64,000 nucleotides of DNA from Paenibacillus phytohabitans (GTDB lineage: Bacteria; Bacillota; Bacilli; Paenibacillales; Paenibacillaceae). Location of the stretch: NCBI RefSeq assembly GCF_013141775.1, contig NZ_WHOB01000016.1:434001-498000 (forward strand), written 5' to 3'. The notes under the pieces were generated by a model. It was not told the origin of the DNA. It searched no databases and saw nothing but the letters and a program-made list of their open reading frames with translations. Position numbers and translations under genes: made by a program. Positions 45,023 through 54,449 of this stretch are shown here, one piece after another; position 1 is the first letter of the stretch, and the number at the start of each line of letters is the position of its first letter.

Positions 45023-45949
45023 TCAGCGCGTCCAGGCAATGTCTCCGCCAAAGACCGCCTCAAGCGAGAAGTTATCTTTCATATTCTGCTCCAGTTGCTT
45101 AGACCAGCTGATTCGCTCGCCGGGAGCCGCTCCCGGTCCAACCGAGCCATACTCGGCATATTGCACGGTATCATTCACACTGGATTTGCCCCAGTCATTC
45201 CAGCCTTCCCGGCGGATATGTCCGCCCATCCAGCAATCGATGAAGACAGTCCGGGCATAGTCGCGCCAAGGTCTTCCCAGGTACACGCTATCTGCAGCGG
45301 CATCGCTGATCAAGCGGCATTTATGAAAAATAAAACCCGCTTTCTTATCCTCAGGTGTTGCAGCAGCAGATATGAATCCATTAATCTCCATATTCCGGTC
45401 GAGACTAATAATTTCACATTCTTCAAAATAAGCCGTGGCTGACCCAAATATAAAGTCCACATCCCCGGCAATCCGGCAATGTTCAAAATAATTGCGTCCG
45501 CTTGTATTAAGCTTCTCCTCCTTTGGCTTAGCCAGATACAGTGTATCCTGAGCTGCAAGGAAGGTGCAATTTCGAAATACAGCCTGATCGGCATCCAGAT
45601 AAAGTGCTACAGCCTGGCCTACTATACTGCCCGGACCCGCTGTATTCTCGAAGATAATATGCTCTACCCGGATGTCATCACCAGTAATGTGTGTGCTGCA
45701 TGAGGCATTCGTGCCCATAGGGGTACCGTCGCTACCTAGCTTCAGCGCATAATCATCATAGACTAATCTGACCTCGCCTTTGCCGTATAACCGCAAATGC
45801 GGTTTATGAATCTGCAGCTTCTCCTTATAAACCCCTGCCTCGATGATCAGGTGTGTCTCTTCCGTCCTGCCCACAGGTATGCTGTTAATTGCAGCTTGAA
45901 CAGAGGTATAATCGCCACTGCCGCTCTTGCTGACCCGTATGGTTTCCAT
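45023..45949 (-). CDS. pectin methylesterase (CE8)
   Basis: 308 residues, right-handed beta-helix. CE8 signatures: VALYLDADQAVFRNCTFLAAQDTLY (catalytic Asp in QDTLY), GDVDFIFGSATAYFEEC (second Asp) and VYLGRPWRDYA (Arg/Trp). No signal peptide, so it would de-esterify imported oligogalacturonides before GH28/GH105 attack. Follows the binding-protein gene after a strong hairpin. Confidence 0.94.
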   Translation of the reverse strand: METIRVSKSGSGDYTSVQAAINSIPVGRTEETHLIIEAGVYKEKLQIHKPHLRLYGKGEVRLVYDDYALKLGSDGTPMGTNASCSTHITGDDIRVEHIIFENTAGPGSIVGQAVALYLDADQAVFRNCTFLAAQDTLYLAKPKEEKLNTSGRNYFEHCRIAGDVDFIFGSATAYFEECEIISLDRNMEINGFISAAATPEDKKAGFIFHKCRLISDAAADSVYLGRPWRDYARTVFIDCWMGGHIRREGWNDWGKSSVNDTVQYAEYGSVGPGAAPGERISWSKQLEQNMKDNFSLEAVFGGDIAWTR

Positions 45950-45992
45950 TGTTAACGCCTCCGCATCATTCCGGCGCAGCTATCGTCAAACC

Positions 45993-46016
45993 AAGCTCAC
46001 CCTATAGGGTGAGCTT
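45993..46016 (-). promoter_or_regulatory. perfect intergenic hairpin between binding-protein and pectinesterase genes
   Basis: 10-bp stem aagctcaccc / gggtgagctt with a TATA loop and no T tract. Suited to protecting the binding-protein mRNA end or attenuating downstream enzyme expression. Confidence 0.65.
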
Positions 46017-46034
46017 GCCTGTGACGCGCTGTGC

Positions 46035-47537
46035 TTAGTTCTGAGTCAGCTTATACGCTGCTTCATATTCTTCGGTAATCTTGCTGCCGCCTGAATCCTT
46101 CCAGGTCTGTACCGCTTTTGTGAAATCTGCTTCCGTCGATTGTCCCATGATGTACTTGAACGTAGCATCCGTGATGATCTTCGCAAGCTCTGTACCCTGT
46201 TCATTGTTTGTTGCCGAATCCAGCGGAACTGTCGGATCAAGAACGGCGAACTTGTCATTTTCACGGATTAGATCATTCGCCAGCTGCTTCTCAGGATTGG
46301 CATCCTTAAGTGAATAAGCAATCTCACTTGGTCTGCTAGAGGAGAAAGGCTGTACATCTGCCTGCCACAGATCTTTATTAAGAACTTTGTAAGCACCACT
46401 CTCGTCATATTCGTAATGAGTGCCTTCGATACCACCAGTCATCAGCATGAATGCTTCTTCATCAATCAGATCATTAACGAACTGCAGCAGTCTCTTCAGC
46501 TGGGCTTCGGTTTTAACCTCTGATTTCGGGAATGCCATCAGACCGCCGACACCACTGCCTTCAGACCAGATATGGTACTGTCCGTCGCCGTTCGAAATCT
46601 TATTCACCGGTACAAGCTCAAGACCTTCCTGAAGATCCTGCGCTAATGTTCTCAGACTCGAGATATCAACCATACCGGTATAGATCCCTGTTTTACCCTG
46701 AGCAAACTGCTGCTGCTGGTCGGTTTTGGCGGTAACTGCGAAATCCTGGGCCAAGTAACCGTTCTCATATAGCTTTCTGGAGAAGTTCAAGGTATCGAGA
46801 TATTCCTGAGTATCGAATTCCGGTGTGAACTTGCCGCTGTCATCCACTTTCCAGCCGTTAGGTGTACCAAAGTAAGAGCTAAGTGTCTTGAAACTGCTAT
46901 AGCGCAAATCATTTCTGTCCCCGAAGCCTGTTGTATCAGCAATACCGTTACCATCCGGGTCGTCCTCAGTGAAGGCTCTGGCAACTTCGTAGACTTCATC
47001 CAGTGTAGTCGGAACCGGCAGACCCAGCTTGTCCAGCCAGTCCTTACGGAAGATTAGCCCGGAGCGGGCCAGGTTCTTCTGGAACGGAACACCATACAGT
47101 ACGCCTTCAATAGAAGCTGCAGCCCGAATTTCTGGAGCAATCTTGGATAGATTGTCATAATCATCAATGTACGGGCCGACATCCCAGAATAAACCCGATT
47201 TCAGGGAGCTTCTGACCGATGAGTTGGTCATCATAGTCAGAGTCACGATATCGGCAAGCTCGCCGGAAGCCAGCGCTGTTGTAATCCGCTCCTCCTTGGA
47301 TGCATCAGGTACCCAGTTGAAGGTAAGCTTAGTATTCGTATATTCTTCAAGCTTGGATTTGATCGTATTGGTCGGTGGTGAAGCTGTATGCAGGACATTC
47401 AGCCATGTGACCTCCAGTGGCGCATTTTCATCAGCTATGGCAGCATTTTTAACTGTTTCTTTGTCTCCTCCGCAAGCAGACAAAACCGTGGTAATTAAGG
47501 TAACGCCCGCTAGCATACTGACCCATCTTTTTCTCAT
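46035..47537 (-). CDS. LplA-type extracellular substrate-binding lipoprotein
   Basis: 500 residues. Lipobox VLSACGGDKE, long extracellular binding fold of the LplA/LipO class (LEVTWLNVLHTASPPTNTIKSKLEEYTNTKLTF; FRKDWLDKLGLPVPTTLDEVYEVARAFTEDDPDGNG). Such proteins serve LplBC-type permeases that import plant-wall oligosaccharides, here presumably oligogalacturonides given the enzymes downstream. 35 bases after the permease gene at 47573. Confidence 0.93.
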   Translation of the reverse strand: MRKRWVSMLAGVTLITTVLSACGGDKETVKNAAIADENAPLEVTWLNVLHTASPPTNTIKSKLEEYTNTKLTFNWVPDASKEERITTALASGELADIVTLTMMTNSSVRSSLKSGLFWDVGPYIDDYDNLSKIAPEIRAAASIEGVLYGVPFQKNLARSGLIFRKDWLDKLGLPVPTTLDEVYEVARAFTEDDPDGNGIADTTGFGDRNDLRYSSFKTLSSYFGTPNGWKVDDSGKFTPEFDTQEYLDTLNFSRKLYENGYLAQDFAVTAKTDQQQQFAQGKTGIYTGMVDISSLRTLAQDLQEGLELVPVNKISNGDGQYHIWSEGSGVGGLMAFPKSEVKTEAQLKRLLQFVNDLIDEEAFMLMTGGIEGTHYEYDESGAYKVLNKDLWQADVQPFSSSRPSEIAYSLKDANPEKQLANDLIRENDKFAVLDPTVPLDSATNNEQGTELAKIITDATFKYIMGQSTEADFTKAVQTWKDSGGSKITEEYEAAYKLTQN

Positions 47538-47572
47538 AACACTTCTCCTCTAGAATAGTTTTTATCACTGCC

Positions 47573-48532
47573 TTAATATACGCCGTCTTCGCCCATTTTC
47601 TTGGCCAGCTTGTTGGAGGCCATTACGAGGATGAGACCGACTACACCTTTGAATAAGCCTACTGTGGTACTGAAGCTGAGCTGACCATTCTTCAAGCCCG
47701 CTGTATAGATATAGGTGTCAAAAATTTCGGCCACTTCGCGGTTGAGCGAGTTGAGCAGCAAATACATATGTTCAAAGCCAAGATCCAGCGTACTGCCGAT
47801 TTTGAGAATCAGCAAGGTAATAATAACTGGACGGATGGCTGGCAGTGTCACATGCCATGTCTTGCGAAGACGGGCAGCACCGTCCATTTCCGCAGCTTCA
47901 TACAGCTGAGGGTCTACTACAGTAATTGCTGCCAGATAAATAATCGTAGACCAGCCGATCTCTTTCCAGATGATCTGGCCGATATAAATCGTGCGCAGCC
48001 ATTCCGGCGAGGTCAGGAAGCTGATTTTTTCGAATCCCATGCTGGCGATCAATTCATTGATTAATCCGCCGTCCAGTGTCATGAATACATAGGTAATCGA
48101 TACGATGATAACCCATGACATGAAGTGGGGGATGTAAATAATGGTTTGAATCCAGTTTTTCAGATGACGATGTTTAAGTTCATTTAACATAAGAGCTACG
48201 ATAATCGGCAATGGAAAGAAAATCACAATGTTGAGCGCAAACAGTACAAGTGTATTGCGAAGCAGCATTATAAAGGTAGGTTCAGTGAACAGCCGGATGA
48301 AATGCTTGAACCCTACCCATGGGCTGCCCGTGATTCCAAGAAACGGCTGATAATCCTGAAATGCAATGACAAGCCCGCCCATTGGCATGTACTTAAATAT
48401 GATGAAGTATACCAGTCCGGGCAATATCATCAGATATAAGAGCTTGTATTTCTTTACTGCAGTCAAGAACGCGTTGCCTCTCCTCTTATCCAAATTCAAA
48501 TTTGATGGTGCGGTGATACTTGAAACTTTCAC
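47573..48532 (-). CDS. LplB-type ABC transporter permease
   Basis: 319 residues, six TM segments. Starts with an N-terminal cytoplasmic extension, then YKLLYLMILPGLVYFIIFKYMPMGGLVIAFQDYQPF, the signature of the LplB subfamily. The EAA loop is EAAEMDGAARLRKTWHVTLPAIRPV. First gene of the minus-strand operon that continues with the binding protein and three pectin enzymes. Confidence 0.93.
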   Translation of the reverse strand: MKVSSITAPSNLNLDKRRGNAFLTAVKKYKLLYLMILPGLVYFIIFKYMPMGGLVIAFQDYQPFLGITGSPWVGFKHFIRLFTEPTFIMLLRNTLVLFALNIVIFFPLPIIVALMLNELKHRHLKNWIQTIIYIPHFMSWVIIVSITYVFMTLDGGLINELIASMGFEKISFLTSPEWLRTIYIGQIIWKEIGWSTIIYLAAITVVDPQLYEAAEMDGAARLRKTWHVTLPAIRPVIITLLILKIGSTLDLGFEHMYLLLNSLNREVAEIFDTYIYTAGLKNGQLSFSTTVGLFKGVVGLILVMASNKLAKKMGEDGVY

Positions 48533-48812
48533 TTGTCAGCCTCCTTTGGTGATTCGGGGATTACGCTCTCTAGACTAAGGAATCTCCGGCGTTACGTATA
48601 TAATCATTATGTGATTGCGTACGCTCAGGCCTGTCCGCTGTAGTGTTTGCGCTTTCTTAACCTCGTGTAATGATTACAGTATAAGATAATGATTATATGC
48701 TGGTTCAGGTGCATACTCCGGCTGCCAAGCCAATACCTCATGCCCGGATTATATACGTAATCTGTTCCTCTTGTTAAAGTTGAAAGGTAACCGAATACGA
48801 GGAGGATATGAA
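48533..48812. promoter_or_regulatory. divergent promoter region of the pectin transporter genes
   Basis: 280 bases between the two permease genes transcribed away from each other, with AT-rich TATA-like stretches (ataatgattatatgc near 48687, tataatcat near 48599). No operator is identified. The AraC regulator at 50481 is the best candidate to act here. Confidence 0.5.
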
Positions 48813-49697
48813 ATGAACCACAGCCCACGAAGAAAAGAATCGCTCAGCGGCCAGATATTTACTATTGTAAATGCCGGCATTCTGATTCTGCTCGCACTTG
48901 CCTGTCTATTACCTTTTGTAAACATTATCGCCAGCTCCTTCGCAACTACCCAGGAAGTGATTGCGAAAAAGTTCATCCTGTTCCCGACTACCTTTTCACT
49001 AGATGCGTACCGCTACATTCTGTCCACACCCACAATCTTCCGGGGTCTGGGCGTATCCGTTGGTGTCACGATTGTAGGTACTATTGTAAGTATGATTCTA
49101 ACTGCACTGATGGCCTACGGCCTATCCAGAAGATATCTGCCTCTTAGAAACACCATTAACTTCATTGTAGTGTTCTCCATGCTCTTCAGCGGTGGTATGA
49201 TCCCTACCTTTCTGGTTGTAAAATCAGTCGGCCTCATTAACTCCTACTGGTCCCTTGTCTTCCCGGTGGCAGTCAATGCCTTCAATATGATTATTATGCG
49301 TAACTTCTTCCAGGCACTGCCGGACAGCCTTGAAGAGTCGGCCAGAATTGATGGAAGTAATGACTTTGGTATCTTCCTGAAAATCATGCTGCCGCTCGCG
49401 CTGCCGTCCATTGCAACCATCTCCCTGTTCTATGGCGTTGCTTACTGGAACACCTATATGAACGCAATTCTGTACATTAATGACTCGGTCAAATGGCCGA
49501 TTCAGGTGCTTCTGCGCCAGATCGTTATTGTCTCCAGCGGCATGCAGGCTGAAGGAACCTCAGTCGATATTATCCCGCCGGCCCAGACAATCAAGATGGC
49601 AGTCATTGTAGTAGCCACTGTGCCAATGCTAATCGCTTATCCTTTTGTACAAAAGCACTTCACCAAAGGTGCCCTGATGGGAGCCGTAAAGGGTTAA
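48813..49697 (+). CDS. LplC-type ABC transporter permease
   Basis: 294 residues from the ATG at 48813 (GGAGG at 48801-48805). Six TM segments; EAA loop EESARIDGSNDFGIFLKIMLPLALPS. It pairs naturally with the LplB-type protein at 47573 but lies on the opposite strand, whereas lplB and lplC homologues are usually adjacent and codirectional. Monocistronic. Confidence 0.92.
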   Translation: MNHSPRRKESLSGQIFTIVNAGILILLALACLLPFVNIIASSFATTQEVIAKKFILFPTTFSLDAYRYILSTPTIFRGLGVSVGVTIVGTIVSMILTALMAYGLSRRYLPLRNTINFIVVFSMLFSGGMIPTFLVVKSVGLINSYWSLVFPVAVNAFNMIIMRNFFQALPDSLEESARIDGSNDFGIFLKIMLPLALPSIATISLFYGVAYWNTYMNAILYINDSVKWPIQVLLRQIVIVSSGMQAEGTSVDIIPPAQTIKMAVIVVATVPMLIAYPFVQKHFTKGALMGAVKG

Positions 49698-49739
49698 TCC
49701 TTGCCTCAGCTATACTATGTATCGTAATATAGCTTAAAC

Positions 49740-49985
49740 ATAAACTTTCATATATTTGTAAAAAGAAGGAGCTTTCCTAAAAGCCATGAAATGGCTGCTT
49801 GGAACAGCTCTTTGTTTTGGAGTAGGATCAACGTGAGCACTGGGGTGGACGCTGCGCGAACGGACCGTTGTTCCAATCGCTGTTGTCCCCAGATTTTATT
49901 GATTTCCCTTAGCGGTGAAAATCCGGGGACAAAGGCGACCGCTGCCGCTTTTCCGCGGGTCGTTCCGTCCTCTCCGCTGTTTAAG
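49740..49985. repeat. structured intergenic region rich in inverted repeats
   Basis: Contains a long stem with arms at 49885-49897 (gtccccagatttt) and 49918-49930 (aaaatccggggac), one mismatched position, and a smaller hairpin around agccatgaaatggct near 49782. Short frames here overlap on both strands with no family match. Probably an interspersed repeat associated with the IS remnant. Confidence 0.5.
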
Positions 49986-50025
49986 CGGGATACGAAAACA
50001 CTTTTTTCAACAAACACAAAAAAAG

Positions 50026-50353
50026 AAATCGCCTTTTTGGTAAAATGGAGGTACCACCCAACCATTTCAAAAGGAGCGATTTCTTTGTACATTCAATAGT
50101 CCATGGAGCAACTTTGCTTGCCAATGGATCTATTCGTCTCGTCAAATCGCTAAGGCCGTACGCGAGATCATCCCTTTCATGTGGCTGGCCGGACGGCAAC
50201 GCTCCGACTTTCGTACGCTGAATCGCTTCCGTTCCCAGCGAATGAGGAGTGTCCTTTCCCTTGCTCATAATCTGCTGAAGCAAGCCACCAATGACCAAAA
50301 ACGCAGAGCAGCGATCCTCCAATAACGCGAGAATCGCTGCTCTGCTCACTTTT
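50026..50353 (+). mobile_element. IS1182-type transposase remnant (internally deleted)
   Basis: The frame from TTG 50085 gives SMEQLCLPMD, the IS1182 transposase N-terminus, after a stop. A shifted frame gives IYSSRQIAKAVREIIPFMWLAGRQRS and DFRTLNRFRSQRMRSVLS, and ends in LAHNLLKQATNDQKRR-type sequence typical of the transposase C-terminus (stop at 50325). Most of the DDE domain is missing. Bounded by inverted repeats: gaaatcgcc...tggtaaaatgg against ccatttcaaaaggagcgatttc on the left (50026-50083), and gcagagcagcgat / atcgctgctctgc (50304-50345) on the right, the latter followed by TTTTT. Confidence 0.75.
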
Positions 50354-50480
50354 TGTAGCATTAAGAATGAAGAGAACTGTCTTCCACCGTAGAAAACCTA
50401 CTTTTGGGACAGTCCCTTCTTTATAACCGTCTGTACTATAAAAGAAATGTGATGATTACTATTGTTATATCAGGATTATC

Positions 50481-52724
50481 TCACTCCCCCTGCTGCAGCT
50501 TACGGTAAGTGCCCGGGGTTACCTGCTCCTTCTTGCGGAAGGAACGGATAAAGTTCTGCGGATTATGGTACTGCAGCCGCTCAGCAATCACTCTGATCGT
50601 CATATCCGTCTCCGACAGCCACTTCTTGGCCATCTCCAGCCGGTAATTCATTAAGTATTCACTGAATGCCGTACCATATTCCTTCTTGAAGATATTGCTG
50701 AGATAATTCGGATTGTAATGAAGCCTCTCTCCAATGCTCTCCAGCGTCAATTCCCGATCGTACTCTGCATCGACGATGGCAGTAATCTTTTCAGACAGGC
50801 AACGAAATTGCTTGTTCGTCTTCTCCTTCATGACAGTGGTCATCGGATAGATGACCTCATGCACCAGCAGATGCTCAATCTCTTCAGGATTGCGGATGTC
50901 CAGTACACGGTGATACAGCTTGTTGTTGTCCTGAGTCAGCAGGACCTGAATACCAAGCTGCTGCTCCAGCTGAATCAGATTGTTTACCAGCCGTACCAGC
51001 ATGACTTCAAAGTTGAGTGTACTCTTGTTCTTGCCGATTAACTGGGCCAGGAATGGATATATTGCTTCAGTAACCTGTTCCCTGTCCCCCAGCCGGATGG
51101 CATTGAACAGCTCGGATTCCAGCTCAACCGGATAGTGCAGCAGGACAGGGCCGGAGACGACCGTTGAGATATCCTCATAAAAGATAATAGATTCCTTGCC
51201 TAGATTGAGGCGCTGATGCAATGCCTGCTTGCCCATCTCACAGGCTTCCTTGCTCTCCAGCAGATTGCCATAGGTCTTGCTGATTCCGATACTGATCGGG
51301 ACGTTCAGATAATTCCGCACTGCCTTCATCACCGTTCTTGAATACTCCAGCAATTCTTTGTTTAGCTCTGATTCACTCTGTACTTGAAGAGTCAGGATCG
51401 TAGCCAAGGTGTCATCGCTCAGGACAATCGGCAGCATCCGCTGCTGCTTCGGAATGACCTCTTCAACCAGCTTATTGACCGCCAGCAGCAGGACATCCTT
51501 ATTCGTAGTCCCTTGATTACCCAAACTGTCCAATTGAATCAGCATAGCGGCATACCTTAGCTGCCCATTAGGAGCATAGCCGAAGCGCTGAAGATTCTTC
51601 TCCAGCTCCTCAGGCTGGACACGGCTTCTGAAGAGGTTCAGCACAAGCTGGGTTTCCAGCTGCGGCATCTCCGCTTCAATCAGGCTCTCCAGCGACTGCT
51701 TTTCCGATAGAATGGTGTCAATAGAATCTATAATATACTCGAATTCATTCTTGGAATTGACCGTCGGAACAAGTGATAAGCTCCGTTTGATCCGCTGGAT
51801 AGGCTTCGTAAAATAGTTAGCGACCATATAAGCCACAACCAATATCAGCAGAACACTCAGCAGCCCCAGCGCATAAAGCCCGAATTTAGTCATTTTCAGC
51901 GTGTCGGCAATTTCATCCTCATCTAGCACAGTAAGATAAGTCCAGTTATTGTAGGAAGACTTCGAATATAACAGCTGGAGAGGCCTCCGTCCCCCTGCTT
52001 CCAGCTCAACTTTGCCATTCTCTTCACCTGAGGTAGTAGTTCCGTTTAACTCATGCAGCTGTGCTTCGGTGAGAGCAGAGCCTTCCTGACCGGAATCATA
52101 CAGAAGCTCTCCGGACTTATTAAGGATATAGACATGCGCATCTTCGTCAGTCTTAATAATAGAATCAAGCGTATACTGCGAAATATCAGATAAAGCAATA
52201 GCCTGCTTCTTGCTGGAGAAGACCGGCAGTGTATTGACGAACCGGATCCCCTTGTCCGTCTTGACCCAGAAGAGGCTCCGATTCTGATCGTTTATATACT
52301 GCGCACGCAGCTGCTCTGCTTCACTATCACTAAGACTTGTCAGCCGCTCATTATTGATCTGCCAATTCTGGTCCAGACTGATCAGGGAATATGTCGTACC
52401 CTCCGCCGTCATGGAGGCGATGTAATTCAGTTGGGAATTGACATTACGGTAGGCCGCAAAATCCCGAATAGTGATCGGATTGGTGACTACCTCCTGAAAA
52501 GAACTGGTTGTGCTGTAAGTATTAAATGCATACTCAATACTCTGAATCTTATGTTCCAGGTTGTTCTTAATCTGCTCAATATAACTTTGTTTGTTGCTTG
52601 AGAACTGTCCGACCACTGACCGTATCGTGCTGATATATATGTAACTGCCGAAGCTAGCTACCAGCCCTACCCCCAGAATGAGTATGGGAATGAAAATCCC
52701 GTAAAACATTCTACCTTTTTTCAT
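50481..52724 (-). CDS. membrane-anchored AraC-family regulator
   Basis: 747 residues: TM1 (GIFIPILILGVGLVASFGSYIYI), a large extracellular Cache-like sensor domain (about 35-280), TM2 (FGLYALGLLSVLLILVVAYMVAN), a central cytoplasmic region, and a C-terminal AraC domain with two helix-turn-helices (LTLESIGERLHYNPNYLSNIFKKEYGTAFSEYL; TIRVIAERLQYHNPQNFIRSFRKKEQVTPGTYRKL). This one-component design is typical of regulators beside LplABC transporters in Paenibacillus. Likely senses an extracellular oligosaccharide and controls the pectin genes upstream. Confidence 0.93.
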   Translation of the reverse strand: MKKGRMFYGIFIPILILGVGLVASFGSYIYISTIRSVVGQFSSNKQSYIEQIKNNLEHKIQSIEYAFNTYSTTSSFQEVVTNPITIRDFAAYRNVNSQLNYIASMTAEGTTYSLISLDQNWQINNERLTSLSDSEAEQLRAQYINDQNRSLFWVKTDKGIRFVNTLPVFSSKKQAIALSDISQYTLDSIIKTDEDAHVYILNKSGELLYDSGQEGSALTEAQLHELNGTTTSGEENGKVELEAGGRRPLQLLYSKSSYNNWTYLTVLDEDEIADTLKMTKFGLYALGLLSVLLILVVAYMVANYFTKPIQRIKRSLSLVPTVNSKNEFEYIIDSIDTILSEKQSLESLIEAEMPQLETQLVLNLFRSRVQPEELEKNLQRFGYAPNGQLRYAAMLIQLDSLGNQGTTNKDVLLLAVNKLVEEVIPKQQRMLPIVLSDDTLATILTLQVQSESELNKELLEYSRTVMKAVRNYLNVPISIGISKTYGNLLESKEACEMGKQALHQRLNLGKESIIFYEDISTVVSGPVLLHYPVELESELFNAIRLGDREQVTEAIYPFLAQLIGKNKSTLNFEVMLVRLVNNLIQLEQQLGIQVLLTQDNNKLYHRVLDIRNPEEIEHLLVHEVIYPMTTVMKEKTNKQFRCLSEKITAIVDAEYDRELTLESIGERLHYNPNYLSNIFKKEYGTAFSEYLMNYRLEMAKKWLSETDMTIRVIAERLQYHNPQNFIRSFRKKEQVTPGTYRKLQQGE

Positions 52725-52905
52725 TGCGCTGCCCCTTTAATTTCTGTTCACTACTTTATTAAGTATAGCGCTTTCATCAAGGGGATTCCATGATAAACAT
52801 TACTTATAACAACAGGTACCCGCTTCGTTCAGAACTACACCTCCAGCTTCCAGCGATTCTACCTTATACAATGCTCTTCCATCCCCCACAAAAGATGCCC
52901 AGTTA

Positions 52906-52950
52906 AAAAGAAAAAACGGCGCAGTTGCCCGCTGGCAGGTCTACGCCGTA
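52906..52950 (-). terminator. terminator of the GH5 gene
   Basis: Arms acggcgca / tacgccgt; the minus-strand exit is TTTTTTCTTTTT. Lies 25 bases past the stop at 52975. Apart from this, 52725-52974 has no gene. Confidence 0.8.
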
Positions 52951-52974
52951 TTGATATAATTATCGTTCTAGGGA

Positions 52975-54192
52975 TTATTGCATGCCTTGCATGATAGCAT
53001 TAATAATGCCTTGCTGTGTTACGGTGTTGTTCGTACGGTTGAACAGTCCGAAGCCATGCTGGCCGTTATAGCCATTGTCCCAATAGATCGGCACTGCGCC
53101 GTATTTTTTAGCTGTCGCTGTTACCGCTTTGGCAAAGGCCGCTCGATACACGTTATTGCTGGAATCATATGCAGTTTTGTCAATGGAACCGAACTCACCA
53201 ATGACTACAGGGTAACCCTGGGCAACAAACTTATTATACATCGATTGGAACTGCGAGTTGAGGTAATCCTCTTGTCCCCAAGTCGATTTTTTGGATGGGT
53301 TCGTGGCTGATGCCCCCCATTGCGTAATCGTCCCCGACTCCTCACCTGCAAAATCCCACGGTGAATAGTAATGTGCGGAGATCATAATTCTTTTTTCTGA
53401 ACTAGGGATTGTGGAGGAGCGATACGTATCCGTTGGCAGAACAAAGCCGTAATTGCCGGCAGTATAGTCGATATTCGTATTCCAGCCCGGAATCAGCAGC
53501 CATCTTGCACTATTGTTGCCGCTGGTTTGTCTGACCGTATCCACGAAGATCTGATTGTAAGCATTAAGGTTGGCGTAGTAGGCTGAATTCGGATTACTAT
53601 AAGAACCGTCAAAAACTTCGTTCATGGACTCAAAGATAAGCCGCTCGTCATAGCCTACAAACTTGTTAGCAATTTGCTGCCACACAAGCTTATACTTCTC
53701 TTTGATGGCAGTCTGATTGCCGCCATTCACCAGAAGCCACCCACCTTGAACGGTATTGTACCCATCCCCGTGAACATTAATGACCACATACAAGCCCTCG
53801 TTGTAGGCATAGTCTACAACCGTTTTCACACGGTCCAGCCATGCAGTATTAATCGTATACGAGGAAGCGTTTCCAATATAATTCAAGTAAGAAACGGGAA
53901 TACGAATGGTTTTGAAGCCTGCAGCTTTTACCTTTTTGATCAGCTCCTGAGTAACAACGGGATTGCCCCAGGCCGTCTCGCTCGGCGTACCATTGTTAGC
54001 TGCCTCAAGCTGATTCCCCAGATTCCATCCGGCGCCCATCTCACTGACAATTTGCGAAGCCGAAAGTGATCTGAAATCGGATGTAATAGGGGTTGCCGCA
54101 GATGCCCGGGTACTCCATCCGGTCAAGGAAACTGAAGCCAGCAGCATAAGAGCTAAACAATACCCCCCGTATTTTTTCATTTTGGCCAGCAT
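52975..54192 (-). CDS. secreted GH5 endoglucanase-type glycoside hydrolase
   Basis: 405 residues from the ATG at 54192 (GGAGG seven bases upstream; an in-frame start at 54240 lacks one). Signal peptide LALMLLASVSLTGWSTRASAA. GH5 (beta/alpha)8 barrel: MGAGWNLGNQLEAAN, TIRIPVSY, acid/base E192 in FESMNEVFDG, HYYSPWDF and nucleophile E333 in VVIGEFGSI. No carbohydrate-binding module. Subfamily resembles GH5 cellulases and mannanases; a beta-1,4-glucan is the best guess. A cre-like site overlaps its 5' region. Confidence 0.9.
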   Translation of the reverse strand: MLAKMKKYGGYCLALMLLASVSLTGWSTRASAATPITSDFRSLSASQIVSEMGAGWNLGNQLEAANNGTPSETAWGNPVVTQELIKKVKAAGFKTIRIPVSYLNYIGNASSYTINTAWLDRVKTVVDYAYNEGLYVVINVHGDGYNTVQGGWLLVNGGNQTAIKEKYKLVWQQIANKFVGYDERLIFESMNEVFDGSYSNPNSAYYANLNAYNQIFVDTVRQTSGNNSARWLLIPGWNTNIDYTAGNYGFVLPTDTYRSSTIPSSEKRIMISAHYYSPWDFAGEESGTITQWGASATNPSKKSTWGQEDYLNSQFQSMYNKFVAQGYPVVIGEFGSIDKTAYDSSNNVYRAAFAKAVTATAKKYGAVPIYWDNGYNGQHGFGLFNRTNNTVTQQGIINAIMQGMQ

Positions 54193-54227
54193 GTCAAAAC
54201 CTCCGTTTATTTTGTGGTTGTGCATCA

Positions 54228-54241
54228 TGCAAACGTTCACA
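54228..54241. promoter_or_regulatory. cre-like CcpA site upstream of the GH5 gene
   Basis: tgcaaacgttcaca matches 13 of 14 positions of the catabolite-responsive element and lies 36 bases before the start codon. Confidence 0.6.
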
Positions 54242-54449
54242 AATTACCAGACTATATGGACTATACGAAGATCCGAATGCCCCCTTTCTGAATTATCTGA
54301 CTTAGACAAAGGAAATAAACTGATGTTTCTTTCAGAATAACATATATTTGGAAAATTAAGTATAATATATTTCGAGAATTCTATGTCCATTTAAAATAAA
54401 AAATAAGCGTTTTCCGCTATGGGCAATTTTGATAAACTTCTGTAACTCA

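Noticed and set aside
49791..50099. 102-codon plus-strand frame before the IS remnant
   Set aside because: Falls in a region of inverted repeats with frames open on both strands; no motif or start signal.
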